Source of the DNA: an uncultured Eubacteriales bacterium
Lineage (GTDB): Bacteria; Bacillota; Clostridia; Oscillospirales; Oscillospiraceae
Direction: 5' to 3'
Assembly: GCA_900549865.1 (NCBI GenBank)
Contig: URPU01000001.1
Coordinates: 1 to 59,106 of the forward strand
DNA length: 59,106 nucleotides
The translations under genes and the position numbers were made by a program. Shown piece after piece: positions 50,739 to 58,984 of this stretch. Under the pieces are notes generated by a model. The model saw nothing but the letters and a program-made list of their open reading frames with translations. It did not search any database and was not told the origin of the DNA. Position 1 is the first letter of the stretch. Each line of letters begins with the position of its first letter.

Positions 50739-51842
50739 TCAGCCGTTGAGGTCGCCGAAGCTCTCCGCCGTGGTTATCTCCTGCACGCGGGTGCACAGCG
50801 GGGCAAAGACCGTCTCGACCTCTGCAAAGTCGTAGCCGAGGGCGGCGCAGGTGTCGGTGTTCACGGTGGCGGTGCCGTTGTCAAAGGTCATAACGGGCGT
50901 GGATGCGGGGGATGCGCCGTCCAGCAGCATCTGCGCGATCATGTTCGCGGTCTCAACGCCGAGGTTTGCGTAATCAACGCCGTAGCCGAGGAACGCGCCG
51001 TTGAGGGCGAAGGAGTCAGCGCCGGTGTACTGGGGGATGCCGGCCTCGATGAAGGTCTCGTAAATTGCAAGCTCTGCGGTCATTATGGTGTTGTCGGTCG
51101 GGGTGAACACGGCGTCAACGCCGTCAGAAACGAGTGCCTGTGCGGCGAGCATGACCTCGTCAGTGGTGGTTCCGGTGCGTTCAACATACTTCACGCCGCG
51201 CTCGTCGAGGAAGGCCTTTGCTTCCGCGATGGCGGATGCGGAGGAATCCTGACCCTGATCGTAGAGAAGTCCGATGCAGTCCGCGTCCGGATCAAGGGCG
51301 AAGATGAGGTTCATTATTGCGGCGGTGTCAAGGTAGTCGGAGGTGCCGGTCACGTTTGCGCCGGGGGCCTCAAGGGATTCGACAAGGCCGGTGCCAACAG
51401 GGTCGGACACGGCAGAGAACACGACGGGCGTGCCGCTGTCCTCGGTCGCGGTCTGCATACGCATTGCAACGGGCGTCGCAACGCCGACCATGACGTCAAC
51501 GTTGTCAGCGAGGAAACCGGCAATGATCTGCTCCATAACGCTTGCATCGGCATTGCAGTTATCATAAAGCACGTTGAAGGTGACGCCCTTCTCCTCGCCT
51601 ATCTCGGCAAGGCGGGACTGGATATTCTCAACTATCTGGTTGAGAGAGGCGTCGTCCACATAGTTGCACAGGCCGACGGTGAACTCTGTCTTTTCACCGG
51701 CGGTGTCTGCCGCGGCTTCCGCCGCGGGTGCTGCCGTTGCCGCGGCCGGGGTTTCGGCCGTGCTGCCGCAGGCGGCAAGCGCAAGGCACATTATAACGGC
51801 GAGAACGCCGGCCAGAAGCTTACGGATGTTGTTGTTTTTCAT
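50739..51842 (-). CDS. trpX: Tryptophan-type ABC importer binding lipoprotein
   Basis: The 367-aa protein has a lipoprotein signal with lipobox LAAC and the lipid-modified Cys at residue 25, an alanine/threonine-rich linker, and an ABC_sub_bind fold (FTVGLCNYVDDASLNQIVENIQSRLAEIG, VMVGVATPVAMRMQ, VVFSAVSDPVGTGLVES). This family is the TrpX-type receptor predicted from Trp T-box links. GGAGGA lies 8 bases before the ATG at 51842; an earlier in-frame start is not supported. Confidence 0.9.
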   Translation of the reverse strand: MKNNNIRKLLAGVLAVIMCLALAACGSTAETPAAATAAPAAEAAADTAGEKTEFTVGLCNYVDDASLNQIVENIQSRLAEIGEEKGVTFNVLYDNCNADASVMEQIIAGFLADNVDVMVGVATPVAMRMQTATEDSGTPVVFSAVSDPVGTGLVESLEAPGANVTGTSDYLDTAAIMNLIFALDPDADCIGLLYDQGQDSSASAIAEAKAFLDERGVKYVERTGTTTDEVMLAAQALVSDGVDAVFTPTDNTIMTAELAIYETFIEAGIPQYTGADSFALNGAFLGYGVDYANLGVETANMIAQMLLDGASPASTPVMTFDNGTATVNTDTCAALGYDFAEVETVFAPLCTRVQEITTAESFGDLNG

Positions 51843-51940
51843 GAGATTTTCCTCCATTATTCGGCCTGTCGGCCTTTGTTTATATTCTGGGCGGAGATGG
51901 AGGGGCCGCTGCCGACGGCCTTGATTTGGAGCGCGGCAAT

Positions 51941-52231
51941 AAAAAAACAGCCCCCTGTCCCCTACATGGGACAAGAGCTGCACACTCCTGCGATACCACC
52001 CAAATTGGTGCATAAGCACCCTCTCGCTTACGCGTACCATCATACGCGCCCCAAAAAGATAACGGTCCGGGTATCCGTCGGCATCTACTGAGGCTTGCGC
52101 CCGTTCAAACCGCCCTCAGAAGTCCATTCAGCCCGCGCCATACGGCCGTGATCGCACCACCCACAGCTCTCTGCACACTGGTTATGCAAGCCTACTACTC
52201 TTCTTCACAGGTTTATCGCTTATCAAATTAT
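51941..52231 (-). ncRNA. T-box riboswitch, tryptophan-specific
   Basis: The minus strand carries the T-box sequence TGGGTGGTATCGCAGG (about 52002-51987), followed by a terminator whose stem joins CAGCTCTTGTCCC to a GGGACAGGGGGCTG side and ends in seven T's (51947-51941). Stem I spans about 52200-52110, with AGAGAG on its 5' side and CTGAA-TGG-ACTTC on the 3' side. TGG at 52126-52124 fits the specifier position and is the tryptophan codon. Uncharged tRNA-Trp would stabilise the antiterminator and turn on trpXYZ. Confidence 0.9.
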
Positions 52232-52237
52232 GGGCTG

Positions 52238-52266
52238 ATTATAGTCTCATACTGCGCAGGTGTCAA
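52238..52266 (-). promoter_or_regulatory. Perfect consensus promoter of the T-box/trpXYZ operon
   Basis: On the minus strand TTGACA and TATAAT are separated by 17 bp, a perfect sigma-A consensus. High constant initiation fits control by termination in the T-box leader. Confidence 0.88.
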
Positions 52267-52355
52267 GCCGCATTTTTCTCCAAATTATGACCGCGGCGGC
52301 ATTGAAAATTTTGTGCAAAAACATGCAGCAGTTTAAATGGGCAAAGCCGCGCGTT

Positions 52356-52384
52356 AACCCACACGCACACAGCCGCATAATATG
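52356..52384 (+). promoter_or_regulatory. Candidate sporulation-type promoter of the cotJ operon
   Basis: AACC is followed after 16 bp by CATAATATG, similar to a sigma-K site. An alternative sigma-E-like pair (AATATGG, 15 bp, CATTCACT at 52401) would start transcription inside the ribosome site, so it is less likely. Weak evidence. Confidence 0.3.
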
Positions 52385-52424
52385 GACCGAGAGTTTTTCT
52401 CATTCACTTCTGGGAGGAATCACC

Positions 52425-52868
52425 TTGGTCAAAAACAAATCCGACAGTGCTTACAGATTCGGGTCATTGCCGGAAAACGCGCCGCTCGCCGCGGCATACG
52501 TGCCGATGCAGCGTTCGGCAAGCCCCGCGTATGAGTCCAACGAGGCTCTTTCGCGCGGAACTCTGTTCCCCGGCCTTGATCTGCCGTTTATGAATATAGT
52601 CAACAACAGCGTCGCCGTCACGCCCGCGACGGAATTGCAGGCCGTATGCTTCGTCGCGCATGAGCTTGCGCTGTATCTGGATACGCATAGAGACGACGCT
52701 GAGGCGTTTGCGATGTATCAGACCTTCCTTGCGCTCAAGCAGGAGGCGCATGAGCGCTACGTAAAGCTGTACGGCCCGGTCACTCACAGCGACATGCTGT
52801 GCATGGAAGCCTACACATGGCCCGACGACCCGTGGCCATGGGACTATAAGAGAAAAGCGGAGGGCTGA
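52425..52868 (+). CDS. CotJA-CotJB fusion spore coat protein
   Basis: One 147-aa frame holds both small CotJ proteins. Residues 22-57 (AAAYVPMQ...ALSRGTLFPGLDLPF) match CotJA, and residues 68-140 (VCFVAHELALYLDTHRDDAEAF...YGPVT...PWPWDY) match CotJB. In Bacillus and most Clostridia these are separate genes, cotJA-cotJB-cotJC. I place the start at TTG 52425 because GGGAGG lies 7 bases upstream and nothing upstream resembles a coding sequence. cotJC follows after 3 bases. Confidence 0.85.
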   Translation: MVKNKSDSAYRFGSLPENAPLAAAYVPMQRSASPAYESNEALSRGTLFPGLDLPFMNIVNNSVAVTPATELQAVCFVAHELALYLDTHRDDAEAFAMYQTFLALKQEAHERYVKLYGPVTHSDMLCMEAYTWPDDPWPWDYKRKAEG

Positions 52869-52871
52869 GAT

Positions 52872-53465
52872 ATGTTCATATATGAAAAGAAATTGCAGTA
52901 TCCTGTGAGGATAAAAAACACGAACCCCGCGCTTGCGAAGTTCATCATTTCGCAGTACGGCGGGCCTGACGGAGAGCTTGGCGCGTCTCTGCGCTACCTC
53001 AGCCAGCGCTACTCCATGCCGTACCCCGAGCTTAAAGGGCTTCTGACCGATATCGGCACGGAAGAACTTGGTCACCTTGAGATGATAGGCGCGATAGTGC
53101 ACCAGCTTACAAGAGACATGACGCCCGAGCAGATAAAGAAGGCCGGCTTTGACGCGTACTTCGTTGACCACACCGCCGGCGTATATCCGACAGCCGCCTC
53201 CGGCGCGCCGTGGAACGCCGCAAGCATGGCTGTGAAGGGCGACGTAATTGCGGATCTGAACGAGGATCTTGCAGCAGAACAAAAGGCGCGCGTCACCTAT
53301 GACAACATCCTCCGTCTGAGCGACGACCCGGATGTGAACGACGTCATCCGCTTCCTGCGCGAAAGAGAGATAGTCCACTATCAACGCTTCGGCGAGGGGC
53401 TGAGGCTTGCAATGGATAAGCTTGACCAGCGGAATATATACGCCGTGAACCCGGCGTTCGACTGA
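52872..53465 (+). CDS. cotJC: Spore coat protein CotJC (manganese catalase family)
   Basis: The 197-aa product starts MFIYEKKLQYPVRI and has the ferritin-like metal residues of manganese catalases: Glu in DIGTEELGHLEM, and DLNEDLAAEQKARVTYD and EREIVHYQRF in the second half. CotJC sits in the inner coat and is thought to remove peroxide. It is translationally linked to the CotJA-CotJB gene. Confidence 0.95.
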   Translation: MFIYEKKLQYPVRIKNTNPALAKFIISQYGGPDGELGASLRYLSQRYSMPYPELKGLLTDIGTEELGHLEMIGAIVHQLTRDMTPEQIKKAGFDAYFVDHTAGVYPTAASGAPWNAASMAVKGDVIADLNEDLAAEQKARVTYDNILRLSDDPDVNDVIRFLREREIVHYQRFGEGLRLAMDKLDQRNIYAVNPAFD

Positions 53466-53475
53466 CGAAGGAAGA

Positions 53476-53512
53476 AAACGGCCGCCGGGCGTATTGCTTC
53501 CGGCGGCCGTTT
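53476..53512. terminator. Two-way terminator between cotJC and ligA
   Basis: A perfect 13-bp stem (AAACGGCCGCCGG with CCGGCGGCCGTTT) closes an 11-base loop. T runs lie on both exits. Confidence 0.9.
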
Positions 53513-53520
53513 CGCGGCTT

Positions 53521-53552
53521 ATTGTATCATTGTTTTAATCATTGTATCATTG
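53521..53552. repeat. Short tandem duplication at the 3' end of ligA
   Basis: ATTGTATCATTG occurs at 53521-53532 and again at 53541-53552, a 20-bp period. One copy includes the last ligA codons and stop; the other lies just after it. It looks like a recent local duplication. Confidence 0.8.
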
Positions 53553-55515
53553 CGGCAAAGTCCTGCTCGCTTATTATCGGAACGCCGAGGCCCTCCGCCT
53601 TGGTAAGCTTGCTGCCGGCATTCTCACCGACGAGGACGTAGCTCGTCTTTCTGGAAACAGAGGACGACGCCTTTCCGCCGTAGCTTTCTATTATGGCGGA
53701 CGCCTCATCCCGCGTGAAATGCTCCAGCGTGCCTGTGAGGACAAAGGTCATGCCCGCAAAGCGATTGTCCTTCTGCTCCTCCTTCGTCTCGAAGCTGACC
53801 CCCGCGTCGCGCAGACGTCCTATAAGGTGCATGGACTGCGGATTTGAAAACCACTCCGTTATAAACGCGGCGGTGACAGCGCCAATGTCCGGTATTTTCG
53901 TCAGAGTTTCCGCGTCGGCCGCGATGAGGCTGTCAAGGTCTTTAAAGTGCGCGGCAAGCACCTTCGCCGCCTTTTGCCCGACCTGACGTATGCCGAAGCC
54001 GCACACGAGGCGAGCAAGCCCGGCGTCCTTGCTCTTTTCGATGGAGGCAATAAGATTCTCCGCGGATTTTTTTCCCATGCGGTCAAGGTTTGCGACCGAC
54101 TGCGGCTCAAGATAATAAAGGTCTGCCGCGGAATTCACAAGGGCGTTGTTTATAAGGCTTTCGCACACGGAAATGCCAAGCCCTTCGATGTCCATCGCCT
54201 CGCGCGAGGCAAAGTGCGCGATATTGCGCAGACGCTGCGCCGGGCACTCCGGACTTGTGCAGCGCAGGGCGACGCCGTCCTCGTCACGCACGACGGGCGA
54301 GCCGCATTCCGGGCACACATCCGGCATAACAAACGGAACCGTGCCCCCCGGGCGCTTCTCTCTGACGACGGACAGGACCTCCGGGATTATTTCCCCGGCC
54401 TTTTGCAGCACGACTGTGTCGCCGATACGCAGATCCAGCCTGTCGATATTGTCCTGATTGTGCAGCGTCGCGGCGGATACGGTCGTTCCGGCGAGGCGCA
54501 CAGGCTCCACAATGACCTTCGGCGTCAGCACGCCCGTGCGGCCGACCTGAATGACGATGTCCACGACGCGGCTTTCCTTCTTTTCGGGCGGGTATTTGAA
54601 GGCCACGGCCCAGCGCGGCGCTTTGGCCGTGCTGCCAAGAGCCTCTCTCTGCGCAAGGTCGTTTATCTTTATGACCGCCCCGTCCATATCGTAGGGCAGC
54701 TCATCCCGGTGCTCGCCAAGCCACGCTATGCGCTCCACGCAGTCCTGTATGCTGTCATAGCGCTTGTACGGTATCACGGGGAAGCCCATTTCGCGCATGG
54801 CGTCAAGCGTTTCGGCGTGGGTGGAATATTTATGCTCGGACGAATACTGCATGTTGAAAAAGATGATGTCCAGCTTCCTTGACGCGGCGATCTTGGGGTC
54901 GAGCTGGCGCATGGAACCGGCCGCGGCATTGCGCGGATTTGCAAGCAGCTTTTCCCCGGCAATCTCGCGCTCGGCGTTGAGCTGCTGAAAGACGGCCTTG
55001 GACATGTACACCTCGCCGCGGACGATGAGCCGCTCCGGCGCGCCGTCAATGCGCAGCGGAAGCGAACGCACCGTGCGCAGGTTCTCCGTCACATTTTCAC
55101 CGGTGAAGCCGTCGCCCCGCGTCGCACCGCGGACAAACACGCCGTTTTCATATTCAAGCGACATTGAAAGGCCGTCCACCTTCGGCTCGACAGAATAGTC
55201 GTGCGCCCCGGCGACGAGGGAATCCATCCTCTCGCCGAAGGAAAACAGCTCCTCATACGAAAAAACGTCTGTCAGACTCTCAAGCGGAACCTGATGCACC
55301 ACAGGTTCAAACTGACTCAGCGCCTCGCCGCCAATCCTCTGCGTGGGGGAATCCGGCGTTATAAGCTCCGGATGCAGCGCTTCAAGCGCTTTCAGGCGCT
55401 GCATGAGCTGGTCATATTCATAGTCGGATATCGCGGGCGAATCGTACACGTAATACAGCTTCGCGTATTTTTCGATCTCGCGCCGAAGCGCGGCTATTTC
55501 CTTGTGTGCATCCAT
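53539..55515 (-). CDS. ligA: NAD-dependent DNA ligase LigA
   Basis: The 658-aa ligase has an N-terminal Ia domain (YYVYDSPAISDYEYDQLM), the active-site Lys in EPKVDGLS, the OB domain, a four-Cys zinc finger (CPECGSP..CTSPECPAQ), helix-hairpin-helix repeats and a C-terminal BRCT domain. It seals nicks in replication and repair. AAAGG lies before the ATG; yunB ends 6 bases upstream. Confidence 0.97.
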   Translation of the reverse strand: MDAHKEIAALRREIEKYAKLYYVYDSPAISDYEYDQLMQRLKALEALHPELITPDSPTQRIGGEALSQFEPVVHQVPLESLTDVFSYEELFSFGERMDSLVAGAHDYSVEPKVDGLSMSLEYENGVFVRGATRGDGFTGENVTENLRTVRSLPLRIDGAPERLIVRGEVYMSKAVFQQLNAEREIAGEKLLANPRNAAAGSMRQLDPKIAASRKLDIIFFNMQYSSEHKYSTHAETLDAMREMGFPVIPYKRYDSIQDCVERIAWLGEHRDELPYDMDGAVIKINDLAQREALGSTAKAPRWAVAFKYPPEKKESRVVDIVIQVGRTGVLTPKVIVEPVRLAGTTVSAATLHNQDNIDRLDLRIGDTVVLQKAGEIIPEVLSVVREKRPGGTVPFVMPDVCPECGSPVVRDEDGVALRCTSPECPAQRLRNIAHFASREAMDIEGLGISVCESLINNALVNSAADLYYLEPQSVANLDRMGKKSAENLIASIEKSKDAGLARLVCGFGIRQVGQKAAKVLAAHFKDLDSLIAADAETLTKIPDIGAVTAAFITEWFSNPQSMHLIGRLRDAGVSFETKEEQKDNRFAGMTFVLTGTLEHFTRDEASAIIESYGGKASSSVSRKTSYVLVGENAGSKLTKAEGLGVPIISEQDFAAMIQ

Positions 55516-55521
55516 GTTCTT

Positions 55522-56217
55522 TTACCTTTCGTTTTGCTGCATGTTCAGATAAGTGTCCGGCACCTTGCCGACAATGACCGTGTCGGCGATGAGGACGTCG
55601 GTGCTCACCTGCGTGTTTTCCGTTCCCCATGGCACGAGTATTTCCATATCCACCGTCACGCGCAGGCTTACCTGATGCTTCGTCTGGTTTATCCCGGCCG
55701 TGACAATGCCGTTGCTGAACTCAACGCGCGAGGAGGAAAGCACCACTATACGCACTGGAATGCGCGGGCCGCGGCCCATCAGAAGGCTTGCGCCGGTCAG
55801 ATTCCCGCTGGGGATCTCTATTGTTATTGTATTATCCTGCGTCGAACCGACGACCTTATCCAGAATTTTTGAGGAAAGCTCGTTTATCCGCGCCATATTG
55901 CTGCTTATCGCGGTCACTTCCCCGCTTTCGGACTTCTGGAACGTGACGAATTGCTCCCCGTCATAGTCGCCCTCGCCAAGCGTTTCAATGATCGCGTCGT
56001 TTATTTTGGCGGTCACGACGTCTCGCGCGTCCGCAGATGCGATCTGAGACGACATGCCCTTGAGATATATGGACGTGCTGACTATCGCAAGCACGAGTAT
56101 CGCCGCGGCGGCGATGAGCACGAACCGCAGTGAGCCACCGCCGCCGGTGTGCCCGCTGCCGTCAGATTCGGCGTATGTATAGCGCGGCCTGCGCCGGAAT
56201 ATCGGTCTTGAATGCAT
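55522..56217 (-). CDS. yunB: Sporulation protein YunB
   Basis: The 231-aa protein has a basic, Arg/Tyr-rich start (MHSRPIFRRRPRYTY), one membrane anchor at about residues 31-52 and a YunB-type domain (DVVTAKINDAIIETL, VTAISSNMARINELSSKI, GRGPRIPVRIV, VDMEILVPWGTENTQVSTDVLIADTVIVGKVPDTYLNM). In B. subtilis yunB is a mother-cell sporulation gene of unclear role. The ATG at 56217 has GGAGG 7 bases upstream. It lies in a tight leftward run ending with ligA. Confidence 0.92.
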   Translation of the reverse strand: MHSRPIFRRRPRYTYAESDGSGHTGGGGSLRFVLIAAAAILVLAIVSTSIYLKGMSSQIASADARDVVTAKINDAIIETLGEGDYDGEQFVTFQKSESGEVTAISSNMARINELSSKILDKVVGSTQDNTITIEIPSGNLTGASLLMGRGPRIPVRIVVLSSSRVEFSNGIVTAGINQTKHQVSLRVTVDMEILVPWGTENTQVSTDVLIADTVIVGKVPDTYLNMQQNER

Positions 56218-56238
56218 GGAGCCACCTCCCATGCATCC

Positions 56239-56267
56239 AATATATGCGGCTTACTCGCCCAACATGG
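56239..56267 (-). promoter_or_regulatory. Candidate sigma-E-type promoter of yunB
   Basis: On the minus strand CCATGTT and CATATATT are separated by 14 bp, partly inside the end of the upstream gene. It resembles the sigma-E pattern with mismatches in both boxes. Confidence 0.35.
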
Positions 56268-57504
56268 CACTGGCCGCCATCATAATTCCGAGCTTGCCCG
56301 ACTCGAACGTGAGCCCGCCCTGCATGTATGCGATATACGGCTCACGCATGGGGCCGTCCGCCGAAAGCTCAATGGACGCGCCCTGCACGAACGCGCCTGC
56401 CGCCATTATCACCGGGCAGTTATAGCCGGGCATCGGCCACGGCTCCGGCGTGACATAGGAATCGACGGGTGCACCGGCCTGTATTCCAAGGCAGAAGCGC
56501 TTCATCGCGTCGGCGCTGCCAAGCTTCACCATCTGAATGATGTCGGAACGCTTCTCATCTATCGCGGGAGAACTGGGCACGCCAAGCTCATCCATCATCG
56601 CCGCACAGAACACAGCCGTCTTAAGGGCCTGCGCCACCGTATGCGGGGCCATGAACAGCCCCTGATACAAAAGCCTGTTGTTGCCGAGGGTCGAGCCGCA
56701 CTCCCCGCCGATGCCCGGCGTTGTCAGGCGCATTGCGGCACGCTCCACAAGCTCTTTTTTCCCGGCGACGTAGCCGCCCGTCGGCGCAATTCCGCCGCCG
56801 GGGTTCTTTATAAGCGAACCGGCAATGATGTCCGCGCCAACATGCGTCGGCTCCAGCACGTCGGTAAACTCGCCGTAGCAGTTATCGACCATTATATGCG
56901 CCGCGGGATTCACGCGCCGCACAACGGCGCATATCTCCCGTATCTCGTCGATAGTCAGCGCTTTGCGCTCCGCATAGCCGCGGGAGCGCTGTATCATAAC
57001 AGCGGTAACGTGGCTGTCCGCCGCGGCGGCCGCAATGCCGTCATAGTCGGGCGCGCCGGAGGCCGTCATATCCACCTGCCGGTAATCAATGCCGTAGAAC
57101 TTCAAAGAGCCGTGGCACTCCCCTTCTATCCCTATGGCACTGCGCAGCGTGTCATAGGGCATACCGGTCGCGGCAAGGATAACATCGCCCGGCTTCGCAA
57201 GCGCGAACATCGCGGCCGTGAGCGCGTGCGTGCCGTTGACAAAGCCGATGCGCACAAGCGCGGCCTCCGTGCCGAAGATCTGCGCGTATATCTTATCCAG
57301 CGTGTCGCGCCCAAGATCGTCATAGCCGTAGCCCGTCGTGCCGGCAAAGCAGCTGTCGGACACGCGGTTATCCTGAAACGCCTCCATCACGCGGCGCGTG
57401 TTCGCCTCAGCCACAGCGTCTATTTTTTCAAACTGGGGCTTCACTCTCGCCATCGCCCTTTCGGCCATGGAATATACTTCTGGTTTTATGTCGGAAATTC
57501 GCAT
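56251..57504 (-). CDS. Methionine gamma-lyase family PLP enzyme (aluminium-resistance type)
   Basis: The 417-aa protein belongs to the Met_gamma_lyase (formerly aluminium-resistance, YnbB) family: TTGYGYDDLGRDTLDKIYAQIFGTEAALVR at the start and the PLP lysine in GSLIKNPGGG. The in vivo reaction is not established; cleavage of a sulfur amino acid is inferred. Its ATG follows the murD stop directly (TAAATG), so translation is coupled. Confidence 0.9.
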   Translation of the reverse strand: MRISDIKPEVYSMAERAMARVKPQFEKIDAVAEANTRRVMEAFQDNRVSDSCFAGTTGYGYDDLGRDTLDKIYAQIFGTEAALVRIGFVNGTHALTAAMFALAKPGDVILAATGMPYDTLRSAIGIEGECHGSLKFYGIDYRQVDMTASGAPDYDGIAAAAADSHVTAVMIQRSRGYAERKALTIDEIREICAVVRRVNPAAHIMVDNCYGEFTDVLEPTHVGADIIAGSLIKNPGGGIAPTGGYVAGKKELVERAAMRLTTPGIGGECGSTLGNNRLLYQGLFMAPHTVAQALKTAVFCAAMMDELGVPSSPAIDEKRSDIIQMVKLGSADAMKRFCLGIQAGAPVDSYVTPEPWPMPGYNCPVIMAAGAFVQGASIELSADGPMREPYIAYMQGGLTFESGKLGIMMAASAMLGE

Positions 57505-58887
57505 TTATTCAAGCTCCATAACTATTTTTTTGAAGAATTTGCCGCGCTCGGTGAAATTCTTGAACCGGTCAAACGCGGCGCAGGCGGGAGAAAGAAGGAC
57601 GATATCTCCTTCCTCCGCGTGGGCGGCCGCCGTGCGCACGGCGGCTTCAAAATCATCGACCCGGCAGAGCTTCAGCCCGCTGCCGTCGAAATACTCTGAG
57701 CTTCTGATGGCCGTCTCTATTTTTTCAGCCGTCGCGCCGGTAAGGACGACCTCCTTCGCCAGACGGCAGAGGTCGTCGCCGAGGCCGTCAAACGGGATGT
57801 GCTTATCATAGCCGCCGGCAATGACGATGGGCTTCACCCGCATCGCGTACAGCCCCGCCGATGTGCGCGTGGGGCTTGTGCCGATGGAGTCGTTTATGTA
57901 GGTCACGCCGTGCAGCACGCGCACCTGCTCCAGCCGGTGCTCCACCCCGGCGAAGCTCATGGCAACGTCGCGGCAGTCCTCCCGGCTGACAAGGCCATCG
58001 ACCGCGGCAAAGGCCGCAAGATAGTTCAGCACGTTATGCTCGCCGGGCAGCTTTATTTCGTCTGCGTGCATGATGGTCGCGCGCACGCCGCCGTGGACGA
58101 GGCACAGCTCCCCGCCGTCGAGCACGGTTCCGTTTTCAACGCCGCCCTTATCGGAAAAATAGCTTATCGGCGCCTTGGCGTACTGCGCATAATACGGCGT
58201 GTGTCCGTCGTCGAGGTTCAGCACTAGCCGGTCTGACGCGTCCTGCGCGATAAATATGGCGCGCTTTGCGTCTATATAATCCTGATAGTCCTTGTGCTTG
58301 TCGAGATGGTTCGGGGAAATATTCGTGATAACGGCGACGTTCGGCTTGCACTTCATGGAATGAAGCTGGAAGGAGCTCAGCTCCAGCACGGCGAAGTCGT
58401 CCTTTCCTATCTCCGGTATCTCGCACAGCAGCGGATGGCCGATATTTCCGCCCAGATGCACAGTGTATCCCGCACGTTTAAGCAGCTCAGATATAATGGT
58501 GCTGGTCGTGGTCTTGCCGTCGCTTCCGGTTATGGCAATCGTCCGGCACGGGCACAGCTCAAAAAACGCCTCCATCTCAGAGGTGATAATGCTTCCGTGC
58601 GCCCTTGCGGCCTCAAGGTGCTCATCAAAGGGCATAAGACCCGGCGTGCGGAATATCACGTCATGGTCAAGCCCGTCAAGGTAACTCTCCCCAAGGCGGA
58701 GCTTTGCCCCCATGTTGATAAGCTCAAGCCCCTCCATGCCCATTTCGGCAAGACTGCGTTTATCGCACGCCGTCACATCACAGCCGCAGCTGAGCAGCAG
58801 ACGGATAAGCGGCGTGTTGCTGACGCCGATGCCTATGACGGCAATGCGCTTCCCTTTCAGTGTATTTACGTAATCGTTCAGTGTCAT
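57505..58887 (-). CDS. murD: UDP-N-acetylmuramoylalanine-D-glutamate ligase MurD
   Basis: The 460-aa ligase adds D-glutamate to UDP-MurNAc-L-Ala in peptidoglycan synthesis. It has an N-terminal Rossmann part (KRIAVIGIGVSNTPLIRLLL), P-loop GSDGKTTTSTI, the Mur motifs ITNISPNHLDKH and GVEHRLEQV, and a C-terminal ligase domain ending LLSPACAAFDRFKNFTERG. The ATG at 58887 follows GAGGCG. It stands alone from the usual dcw cluster. Confidence 0.95.
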   Translation of the reverse strand: MTLNDYVNTLKGKRIAVIGIGVSNTPLIRLLLSCGCDVTACDKRSLAEMGMEGLELINMGAKLRLGESYLDGLDHDVIFRTPGLMPFDEHLEAARAHGSIITSEMEAFFELCPCRTIAITGSDGKTTTSTIISELLKRAGYTVHLGGNIGHPLLCEIPEIGKDDFAVLELSSFQLHSMKCKPNVAVITNISPNHLDKHKDYQDYIDAKRAIFIAQDASDRLVLNLDDGHTPYYAQYAKAPISYFSDKGGVENGTVLDGGELCLVHGGVRATIMHADEIKLPGEHNVLNYLAAFAAVDGLVSREDCRDVAMSFAGVEHRLEQVRVLHGVTYINDSIGTSPTRTSAGLYAMRVKPIVIAGGYDKHIPFDGLGDDLCRLAKEVVLTGATAEKIETAIRSSEYFDGSGLKLCRVDDFEAAVRTAAAHAEEGDIVLLSPACAAFDRFKNFTERGKFFKKIVMELE

Positions 58888-58911
58888 ATCAATCGCCTCA
58901 CAATCTATATG

Positions 58912-58940
58912 ATTATACGTCTTTTCTCCGCCGTTTACAA
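58912..58940 (-). promoter_or_regulatory. Sigma-A-type promoter of murD
   Basis: On the minus strand TTGTAA and a perfect TATAAT are separated by 17 bp. It is divergent from the rnpB promoter; the two -35 boxes are 9 bp apart. Confidence 0.7.
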
Positions 58941-58949
58941 GAATTATTA

Positions 58950-58978
58950 TTGACTTGCCGCGTGAAAGTGGGTAAAAT
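58950..58978 (+). promoter_or_regulatory. Sigma-A-type promoter of rnpB
   Basis: TTGACT and TAAAAT are separated by 17 bp, with the expected start about 7 bases later. Confidence 0.75.
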
Positions 58979-58984
58979 AGCAGC

